DNA of 10,307 nt from positions 1 to 10,307 of the forward strand of contig JAULZV010000015.1 in the NCBI GenBank assembly GCA_032117135.1, given 5' to 3'. Every line of letters begins with the position of its first letter. The first letter of the stretch is position 1. The notes beneath the pieces are model-generated. The model worked only from the letters and a program-made list of their open reading frames with translations, did no database searches and was not told the origin of the DNA. Shown in pieces: positions 6,406-10,307 of this stretch. The stretch comes from JAULZV01 sp032117135. Its GTDB lineage: Bacteria; Patescibacteriota; Minisyncoccia; Phycocordibacterales; JAACPR01. A program made the translations under genes and the position numbers.

Positions 6406-6414
6406 CACTTATAC

Positions 6415-7065
6415 ATGACTTCATTCCATCTCAAAGTCTTAGCATGCACAACAATGCTTATTGATCATATTGGACTTTTGTTTTTTCCAGATCAGGTACT
6501 ATTTCGAATTATTGGAAGACTCGCTTTTCCTTTGTTTGCATTTTTGATTGCAGAAGGATTTTTACACACAAATAGTGTACGAGTATATTTTTGGAGACTT
6601 ATGATTTTTGGTCTGTTGTCTCAAGTACCTTTCGGATATTATTTGCATCTCGCAGGACATAATCCATATGTACTTAACGTATTTTTTACGCTTATATTAG
6701 GACTAGTTGCTCTTATGCTTATCACGAGTAAACAGACTACTCTCATTAAAAGTCTTGGTCTTGTCGGAGTAAGTATATTGTCTCTCGTATTTAATCCTTC
6801 ATATTCTCTATATGGTGTTTTGACTGTTGTTGCAAGTTTTGTGTACCAAAGACACCCAATCTTCGGAATCTCTCTTCTTGTCATACTTCCAGTACTTGAG
6901 AGTTTGGGGCAAGGATACCTTCCTCAGAATTTTGCGATCCTAAGTATATTTCCAATCCTTTTATATATAGGTCAAAAAGGTACGCATATCTCAAAATGGT
7001 GGTTCTATGCTTTTTATCCTGTTCATTTTATTGTACTTACAGTGGCGTATCTATTGTTGAGATAA
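6415..7065 (+). CDS. TraX-like polytopic membrane protein
   Basis: Matches the TraX family, named for the F-plasmid protein that N-acetylates pilin. Chromosomal homologues are widespread and mostly of unknown role. Visible signature: an early K-x-L-A and IDHIG (16-20), then RIIGRLAFPLFAFLIAEGF (31-49), then FWRLMIFGLLSQVPFG (59-74). The rest is a series of hydrophobic helices, about seven or eight in all. The length of 216 aa fits the family. No conjugation or pilus genes are near, so plasmid transfer is unlikely; acyl transfer to a surface protein or glycan is only a family-based guess. There is no Shine-Dalgarno and the start lies right behind an extended -10. No strong terminator follows. 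The next 350 bp are non-coding. Confidence 0.85.
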   Translation: MTSFHLKVLACTTMLIDHIGLLFFPDQVLFRIIGRLAFPLFAFLIAEGFLHTNSVRVYFWRLMIFGLLSQVPFGYYLHLAGHNPYVLNVFFTLILGLVALMLITSKQTTLIKSLGLVGVSILSLVFNPSYSLYGVLTVVASFVYQRHPIFGISLLVILPVLESLGQGYLPQNFAILSIFPILLYIGQKGTHISKWWFYAFYPVHFIVLTVAYLLLR

Positions 7066-7207
7066 AAGGCGGAACGTACCACATTTATTTAAATGGAGAT
7101 CTTTTGGGATGATGTCAGTCTTGTGTCCAGAGTCTTTGTTAGTTTATATAGGCGGAAACTATATCAAAAATCAAACCATGTCGTCGATGTTGAAAAGTAT
7201 CGGTTCA
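7066..7207. other. Non-coding spacer between the TraX-like gene and repeat copy 1
   Basis: No supportable gene. It contains a small hairpin CATTTA-TT-TAAATG (about 7083-7096) just after the TraX-like gene, which could be a weak terminator. AGTATCGG (7196-7203) has a counterpart AGTGTCGG at 10044-10051 before repeat copy 2, so the repeat may begin slightly upstream of the boundary given. Confidence 0.5.
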
Positions 7208-7339
7208 GGAATCGTCCCGCAGTTACTAAGCTCATTTCGTCCTTTCACTCCTCATTCACTAAGTACTGCTGGACGCGGCTCGCGACCCAGGTCCGCCTCG
7301 TCGGCGGACGCAGGGTGCCCCGCTCCGCCGTTCGATTCC
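7208..7339. repeat. tRNA-adjacent dispersed repeat, copy 1
   Basis: The first 75 bp (7208-7282) align without gaps to 10059-10133 with 61 identities (81%). The right end (about 7325-7339) is also similar to the right end of copy 2. The middle differs by indels and carries a hairpin here (GTCCGCC 7291-7297 with GGCGGAC 7303-7309). The termini are complementary: GGAATCG (7208-7214) and CGATTCC (7333-7339). These same strings form the T-arm of the adjacent tRNA-Gly(TCC). The copy is far richer in G+C than its surroundings. Reading frames across it come from tRNA-like sequence and are not credible proteins. Confidence 0.85.
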
Positions 7340-7361
7340 CTGCGCAACGCGGTGCGTTGCT

Positions 7362-7423
7362 GCACCCGCACAAAAATAAAAAGTCCCGCCAATTGGCGGG
7401 ACTTTTTATTTTTGTGCGGGTGC
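7362..7423. terminator. 62-bp perfect palindrome; tRNA-Gly(TCC) terminator
   Basis: Every base from 7362 to 7392 pairs with its mirror from 7393 to 7423. The core (7372-7413) is a classic bidirectional terminator: a GTCCCGCC/GGCGGGAC stem with A/T-rich flanks. The outer nine bases on the right are the end of tRNA-Gly(TCC) (7415-7423), so the left arm carries a mirror copy of the tRNA acceptor end (GCACCCGCA on the + strand, 7362-7370). GCAACGC-GGT-GCGTTGC (7344-7360), another perfect hairpin, sits between this and repeat copy 1. Confidence 0.9.
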
Positions 7424-7485
7424 GGGGAATCGAACCCCGGTCCACTGCTTGGAAGGCAGTTATTCTACCACTAAACTACACCCGC
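7415..7485 (-). tRNA. tRNA-Gly (anticodon TCC)
   Basis: Full cloverleaf on the minus strand. The acceptor GCGGGTG pairs with CACCCGC, with discriminator A. The anticodon stem-loop ACTGC-CTTCCAA-GCAGT gives anticodon TCC. The T-arm is CGGGG-TTCGATT-CCCCG. CCA is not encoded: the next bases are CAA. It reads GGA and GGG codons. A TATACA -10 (7495 to 7490) lies only 4 nt upstream of the 5' end, so the 5' leader would be very short. Transcription ends in the palindrome directly behind the gene. Confidence 0.96.
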
Positions 7486-7494
7486 AAGGTGTAT

Positions 7495-7521
7495 ACTGTA
7501 TGACATGGTAAGTCATACAGT
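7495..7521. promoter_or_regulatory. Perfect 10-bp dyad upstream of tRNA-Gly(TCC)
   Basis: ACTGTATGAC (7495-7504) and GTCATACAGT (7512-7521) are perfect inverted repeats around a 7-bp centre. They overlap the position expected for the tRNA promoter's -10/-35 on the minus strand. This could be an operator or a DNA hairpin. No T-run follows on either strand. Confidence 0.5.
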
Positions 7522-7617
7522 CTCTAGAATATATCAGAAACCTTCTCTCTAATCAATGGTTGTTTATATACGTCGACCTAAACTCTCCCCAACTCATCAA
7601 TGATGTGTTTTGAGTAG

Positions 7618-7626
7618 TGATATACT
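7618..7626 (+). promoter_or_regulatory. Extended -10 element (TGATATACT) before the protease gene
   Basis: Third copy of the identical 9-mer. It ends 6 nt before the ATG at 7633, which places the expected transcription start on or next to the start codon, so the mRNA is probably leaderless. No recognisable -35. Confidence 0.55.
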
Positions 7627-7632
7627 TTTGGT

Positions 7633-8754
7633 ATGCCCCTTATTATTCGTCTCGTTCTTCAACGTATTGCTGTTGGTGTTTTTTCTATTTTGGCATTTTT
7701 TGGGTTTAATCCTGATATCTCAATTCCAACAACCGAAGAAACGATTGCAATGCATGACAAACAGCGCGGATTGATTGATAGAGTTTTTTTGGGAGATGGA
7801 GAGTCATCTGCTGAACCAACTTCTTCTATTTTGAGTGAAAAACTGTCAGATGTTCAACAGGAAGTAGGTGAAAGAGTTGGACAATTGGTCACTGAAGATT
7901 CGTTCGGCGACGCAGGTTTAGACGGTACAGCGACGAGTGATCAATTTAGTGTCAAAGATGTGGTGGTTAATTTGATGTGTCTCGAAAAAACAAGTAGATA
8001 TACGCGGATGACGAGTGGAAGTGGAGTAATTATTTCTCAAAGTGGTCTTGTGTTAACTAATGCACACGTCGCCTATCCTCTCCTTCAGACTTCTCAATTT
8101 GATGATGATACGTATTCATGCACTATTAGGCGAGGAGGTCTTTCTAATTTTGGATACAATGTTGAAATCGTGTACTATCCAATTGATTGGCTTACTGCGA
8201 ACAAAGATATTATGAAAGAATCTGCTCCTGTTGGTACAGGTGAAAATGATTATGCAATACTTTTGATTACGACTCCTGTCGGGCTCGCTCCTGCTGTAAC
8301 TTCCTTCCCTACTGCTTCGCTGGCTGTATCGAACTCAGACCTTGTTCCTGGAGGTGAGGTGACTGTGGCAGGCTATCCAAGTGCTAATACGGGGGTTTTT
8401 GCTGTTGATACGAGTCCTGGTCTTAAGATAGAACAAACAACCTTGGAAGATTTTTATACCTTTTCAACATACGATCTTGATATTCTTCAAACTGGTGTAA
8501 ATAGTGTTGCGCGAAGAGGATCTTCTGGAGGTGGAGTATTTAAAGAAAACCGTCTTTTTGGTATTGTGGTAACTACGAATGATGACGGAAGTGGAGCTTA
8601 CCTCAATGCACTCACTCTCCCGTATATCAAAAAGGATTTTGCTGGCGATACTGGGATACTTTTTGATACATTCGTTACGTCTTCACTCGATCTCCTTAAG
8701 ATGCGTTTTGAAGTCTCATATATGCAACTTCTCAAAGATACTATCTCTTTGTAG
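7633..8754 (+). CDS. Membrane-anchored trypsin-like (S1 family) serine protease
   Basis: The N-terminus (about 5-25) is one hydrophobic segment, either a signal anchor or an uncleaved signal peptide. A polar linker of about 80 residues follows, then a chymotrypsin-fold protease domain (about 105-340). The triad is readable: His145 in LTNAHV (141-146), Asp206 in ENDYAIL (204-210) and Ser298 in RRGSSGGGVF (294-303). SGSGVIIS before the His motif and VAGYPS (245-250) also fit DegP/S1C-like or glutamyl-endopeptidase-like relatives. Cys116 and Cys163 could form a disulfide outside the membrane. No PDZ domain follows, so it is not a full HtrA. The likely location is the outer face of the membrane; substrates are unknown. 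The last 14 bp overlap the end of the opposing RNHCP gene. Confidence 0.85.
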   Translation: MPLIIRLVLQRIAVGVFSILAFFGFNPDISIPTTEETIAMHDKQRGLIDRVFLGDGESSAEPTSSILSEKLSDVQQEVGERVGQLVTEDSFGDAGLDGTATSDQFSVKDVVVNLMCLEKTSRYTRMTSGSGVIISQSGLVLTNAHVAYPLLQTSQFDDDTYSCTIRRGGLSNFGYNVEIVYYPIDWLTANKDIMKESAPVGTGENDYAILLITTPVGLAPAVTSFPTASLAVSNSDLVPGGEVTVAGYPSANTGVFAVDTSPGLKIEQTTLEDFYTFSTYDLDILQTGVNSVARRGSSGGGVFKENRLFGIVVTTNDDGSGAYLNALTLPYIKKDFAGDTGILFDTFVTSSLDLLKMRFEVSYMQLLKDTISL

Positions 8755-9055
8755 TATTGAGTTGTTTCATCAATTCAACAAGTTTGAGGGTATCATCACC
8801 TTCTTGAAGTTTGTTTTTGCGTACAAAACCACAACTTTGACAGGTATGTTCTATGACAATATTGCGTGTTGAGCCACTGATCTGCGCCGGCTTCATCATT
8901 CCTTGACACTGCTCGGCTCTATCTCCTGGTTGAATGTCGACATGTTTGCTATAGAAGCATTGATGGCAATGATTGGTATATCCAGTTCCTTGCACAAAGA
9001 AACCACAATTTTGGCAGGTGAAGTCTTCTTTATTTTTTATAAACCCTTTGTGCAT
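8741..9055 (-). CDS. RNHCP domain zinc-binding protein
   Basis: Matches the RNHCP domain family, small proteins of unknown function. From the ATG at 9055 it is 104 aa. FTCQNCG (12-18) and NHCHQC (28-33) give the first Cys4 set (C14, C17, C30, C33). SKHVDIQPGDRAEQCQG (36-52) is the family's most typical stretch. TCQSCG (71-76) gives a second CxxC, possibly completed by C50. The usual R-N-H-C-P string is T-N-H-C-H here. Longer readings run into the tRNA-Pro gene and are rejected. The start lies 19 nt behind the tRNA-Pro 3' end with no terminator between, so tRNA-Pro and this gene may share a transcript. It overlaps the protease gene by 14 bp tail-to-tail. Confidence 0.88.
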   Translation of the reverse strand: MHKGFIKNKEDFTCQNCGFFVQGTGYTNHCHQCFYSKHVDIQPGDRAEQCQGMMKPAQISGSTRNIVIEHTCQSCGFVRKNKLQEGDDTLKLVELMKQLNTTKR

Positions 9056-9074
9056 ACTATGATATGCGTTTATG

Positions 9075-9147
9075 TCGGGGCGCCGGGATTCGAACCCGGA
9101 GTCACTCGCTCCCAAAGCGAGCATGTTAGCCGTTACACCACGCCCCG
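9075..9147 (-). tRNA. tRNA-Pro (anticodon TGG)
   Basis: Full cloverleaf on the minus strand. The acceptor CGGGGCG pairs with CGCCCCG, with discriminator A. The anticodon arm CTCGC-TTTGGGA-GCGAG gives TGG. The T-arm is CCGGG-TTCGAAT-CCCGG. CCA is not encoded (the next bases are CAT). There is no hairpin terminator before the RNHCP start codon 19 nt downstream. Confidence 0.97.
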
Positions 9148-9230
9148 ATGCATGTTTAATGCGTACTTCCGATACTAAGGTGACTTAGCTTCAGTAGTTC
9201 ACACTACAATACCTTATATCTGTTTTATTT

Positions 9231-9578
9231 TCAATCAAAATAATTATTGGCATCAGGGACGAGTCTGAATATTCTGTTTTTCATATCTACTAATGCAAGA
9301 TCAATATGGATGATGTTGTCTGGAATGGTGCGGAGATAACAATAAACACGAACTGCCTTCATGAAGCGCTTGAGTTTGGTTTTATGGAAGTTCTCGGCTG
9401 GGTTGTACGGTCCATAGGTTGTCTTCACTTCGATGAAGTGTACTTCTGCTCCTTTGGTTGCGATTATGTCTATTTCTCCTTGTGTGCAGTGGTAATTCTT
9501 ATCCACAATCACAAAAGAACGTTTTTGGAGGATATTGCAGGCTATTTGTTCCCCGTGCGCTCCTTTGTCTGTGGACAT
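9231..9578 (-). CDS. YraN/UPF0102 family nuclease-fold protein
   Basis: Member of the UPF0102 (YraN) family, which has a PD-(D/E)xK nuclease-like fold and no settled function; a role in DNA processing or recombination is suspected from the fold. From the ATG at 9578 the protein is 115 aa, the usual family size. Conserved parts: GAHGEQIACNIL (7-17, Glu10), NYHCTQGEIDIIA (28-40, Asp37) and HFIEVKT (47-53, Glu50 and Lys52). Together these form the presumed metal site. In-frame ATGs at 9602 and 9644 would add N-terminal residues absent from the family. TATAGT (9590 to 9585) lies 6 nt before the ATG, so the mRNA is probably leaderless. A perfect DnaA box lies inside the gene and three more lie upstream. 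Confidence 0.9.
   Translation of the reverse strand: MSTDKGAHGEQIACNILQKRSFVIVDKNYHCTQGEIDIIATKGAEVHFIEVKTTYGPYNPAENFHKTKLKRFMKAVRVYCYLRTIPDNIIHIDLALVDMKNRIFRLVPDANNYFD
9499..9507 (+). promoter_or_regulatory. DnaA box inside yraN-like gene
   Basis: Perfect TTATCCACA, the consensus DnaA box, 160 bp from the three-box cluster at 9667-9731. Placement within a coding region is unusual unless this is the outer part of an origin. Confidence 0.6.
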
Positions 9579-9584
9579 ATAACT

Positions 9585-9590
9585 ACTATA
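9585..9590 (-). promoter_or_regulatory. -10 element of the yraN-like gene
   Basis: TATAGT on the minus strand with 6 nt to the ATG, the same spacing as before the protease gene. No clear -35; the preceding TATGACA-like stretch is too close. Confidence 0.4.
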
Positions 9591-9666
9591 CCTATATGTC
9601 ATAACGTTTTTATAAAAAATAAATAAAAGACTTCTATGAGTCAAGGACGTGCTTCATGGGTGTCTC

Positions 9667-9731
9667 TTATCCACATATCCCCATAGTTATCCACAGTTAT
9701 GTGTATAAAAATAGGTATTTTATGTGGATAA
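9667..9731. other. DnaA-box cluster, candidate replication origin (oriC)
   Basis: Three perfect consensus DnaA boxes: TTATCCACA at 9667-9675 and 9687-9695 (20 bp apart, about two helical turns, same orientation) and the reverse form TGTGGATAA at 9723-9731. A fourth lies at 9499-9507. Less than one such 9-mer is expected by chance in a 10-kb window. AT-rich DNA lies on the left (about 9601-9630) and inside (about 9697-9722), either of which could unwind. The flanking genes point away on both sides: yraN-like to the left, tRNA-Gly to the right. No dnaA, dnaN or rpmH is in the window, so an alternative is a DnaA-regulated or titration site. Confidence 0.7.
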
Positions 9732-9838
9732 AGACAGGATAAATGTCTAATAAGTTTGTCCTTCATATTCAAAGACTTTGTACGACAGTATTTGAGAATC
9801 TTGATATTTGATGGGTTGTGAATTACTATAAAGCGACT

Positions 9839-9912
9839 GCGGATATGGTTTAGTGGTAAAATACGTCCTTGCCAAGGACGAGTCGGGGGTTCGATTCCCC
9901 CTATCCGCACCA
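9839..9912 (+). tRNA. tRNA-Gly (anticodon GCC), CCA encoded
   Basis: Full cloverleaf. The acceptor GCGGATA pairs with TATCCGC (9902-9908), with discriminator A. The anticodon arm CGTCC-TTGCCAA-GGACG gives GCC, reading GGC and GGU. The T-arm is GGGGG-TTCGATT-CCCCC. The 3' CCA (9910-9912) is encoded, unlike in the two complete minus-strand tRNAs here. No obvious hairpin terminator follows immediately. Confidence 0.97.
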
Positions 9913-10058
9913 AACGTTATATTATCTTTACATGTAGTAATGCAGAACATTACGGATCAGAGAATCAATCCTCTCACCTGTGTATAGTAAGTCTTTACAA
10001 AACAAGGTAAGACGGAGTCTTATCAATCAGGGAATCAAACGTTAGTGTCGGGACATAG
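9913..10058. other. Non-coding region with small hairpins and a short direct repeat
   Basis: No supportable gene. Two small hairpins are visible: GTAATG-CAGAA-CATTAC (9937-9953) and TAAGAC-GGA-GTCTTA (10008-10022). A 13-bp direct repeat with one mismatch occurs at 9956-9968 (ATCAGAGAATCAA) and 10026-10038 (ATCAGGGAATCAA). This could be the tail of the tRNA-Gly transcript, a small RNA or an older repeat. I do not recognise a known RNA family. Confidence 0.4.
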
Positions 10059-10191
10059 GGATTCGTCTCGTAGTTTCTAAATTCACTTCGTCGTCTCACT
10101 CCTTGTTCATTAAGAACTGTTGGACGCGGCTCGGCCACGACTTCTTCATTTCACTCAAAAGTCCGCTTTGTGGCCTCCTCCGTGCGAATCC
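10059..10191. repeat. tRNA-adjacent dispersed repeat, copy 2
   Basis: The first 75 bp match copy 1 (7208-7282) without gaps at 81% identity, including 12 identical bases GGACGCGGCTCG at the end of that block. The termini GGATTCG (10059-10065) and CGAATCC (10185-10191) are complementary. They differ from copy 1 at the fourth base on one side and at the matching base on the other, so pairing is kept. The same strings occur in the T-arm of the neighbouring tRNA-Arg. An internal pair GGCCAC/GTGGCC (10133-10138/10170-10175) replaces the hairpin of copy 1. No open frame looks real. Confidence 0.85.
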
Positions 10192-10208
10192 CTTTCGACC
10201 ATTAAAAC

Positions 10209-10249
10209 AACAATGAAGCCTTAATGCTTCGCATTAAGGCTTCATTGTT
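10209..10249. terminator. 19-bp hairpin between repeat copy 2 and tRNA-Arg
   Basis: Perfect 19-bp stem (10209-10227 with 10231-10249) capped by C(TTC)G. On the minus strand it lies 5 bp behind the tRNA-Arg 3' end and is followed by TTGTTTTAAT, so it probably terminates the tRNA. It occupies the same place as the 62-bp palindrome does beside tRNA-Gly(TCC). Confidence 0.85.
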
Positions 10250-10254
10250 TTATG

Positions 10255-10307
10255 TGCTCTCGGAGGGATTCGAACCCCCAATAACGGTTCCGAAGACCGG
10301 CGTGATA
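10255..10307 (-). tRNA. tRNA-Arg (anticodon TCG), 5' part beyond the window
   Basis: The 3' two-thirds of a tRNA on the minus strand. The acceptor 3' strand is CGAGAGC with discriminator A and no encoded CCA. The T-arm is GGGGG-TTCGAAT-CCCTC, with one G-T pair. The anticodon loop CTTCGGA gives TCG (Arg). The anticodon stem CCGGT/ACCGT has four pairs and one C-T mismatch at its outer end (27-43). The 5' acceptor strand and most of the D-arm lie outside the window. Confidence 0.75.

Noticed and set aside
6415..7065. TraX-like gene as evidence for a conjugative plasmid
   Set aside because: No other transfer genes are present and chromosomal TraX homologues are common; the neighbours are housekeeping genes.
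7208..7339. Repeat copy 1 as an integron attC site or CRISPR repeat
   Set aside because: No core GTTRRRY/RYYYAAC boxes, no regular spacer-repeat units and no integrase or cas gene in the window.
7093..7503. Open frames of 121-136 aa across repeat copy 1 and tRNA-Gly, with peptides like RGIEPRSTAWKAVILPLNYT
   Set aside because: These are the well-known spurious translations of tRNA genes; no start signal or codon pattern supports them.
9056..9124. Longer N-terminus for the RNHCP protein starting at 9124
   Set aside because: It would read through the tRNA-Pro gene (LGASDSGFESRRPD is typical tRNA-derived peptide); family similarity begins after 9055.
9641..9950. Minus-strand frames of 67 and 90 aa over tRNA-Gly(GCC), such as RTPDSSLARTYFTTKPYP
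   Set aside because: Antisense translation of a tRNA plus the DnaA-box region; not a gene.

Overview
The window looks like chromosome of a Patescibacteria/CPR bacterium, most likely Parcubacteria-like. Four things point there. The DNA leans AT-rich. A PemK/MazF-like protein, an RNHCP protein and a small E/K-rich secreted protein are of types I associate with that group. The trigger factor lacks its PPIase domain. None of the twelve genes has a convincing Shine-Dalgarno sequence. TGA is used as a stop (PemK and YraN genes), so the code is not the UGA=Gly code of Gracilibacteria/SR1. The lineage is an inference.

Layout. 1-1003: two small co-directional envelope genes, a secreted coiled-coil-like protein with a 45-N assembly gap and a single-pass membrane protein. 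1080-2093: PPIase-less trigger factor. 2094-2371: convergent intergenic region holding two oppositely oriented nested inverted-repeat units. 2372-3055 (-): rsmE. 3170-3742: clpP, divergent from rsmE, closed by a strong hairpin. 3837-4247: PemK/MazF-like toxin-family gene without a visible antitoxin. 4383-5915: rny (RNase Y). 6033-6305: HU, behind a promoter region with two dyads. 6415-7065: TraX-like membrane protein. 7066-7485: a GC-rich repeat, a 62-bp perfect palindrome and tRNA-Gly(TCC) (-). 7633-8754: membrane-anchored trypsin-like protease, overlapping tail-to-tail with an RNHCP zinc protein (8741-9055, -) that lies just behind tRNA-Pro(TGG) (-). 9231-9578 (-): YraN/UPF0102. 9499-9731: four perfect DnaA boxes, an oriC candidate. 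9839-9912: tRNA-Gly(GCC). 10059-10191: second copy of the GC-rich repeat, then a hairpin and a partial tRNA-Arg(TCG) (-) cut by the window end.

Most protein genes are housekeeping: nascent-chain folding (tig), proteolysis (clpP), rRNA modification (rsmE), mRNA turnover (rny) and nucleoid structure (HU). They sit mostly as single transcription units with their own promoters and hairpin terminators. Several start codons lie 5-9 nt behind a -10 element, often in the extended form TGATATACT, which suggests leaderless or near-leaderless transcripts.

The most unusual material is non-coding. A roughly 132-bp repeat occurs twice, each time beside the 3' end of a tRNA gene. Its paired termini differ between copies, but each copy's termini stay complementary and match the T-arm of its own neighbouring tRNA. 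The tig-rsmE repeat units may be distant relatives.
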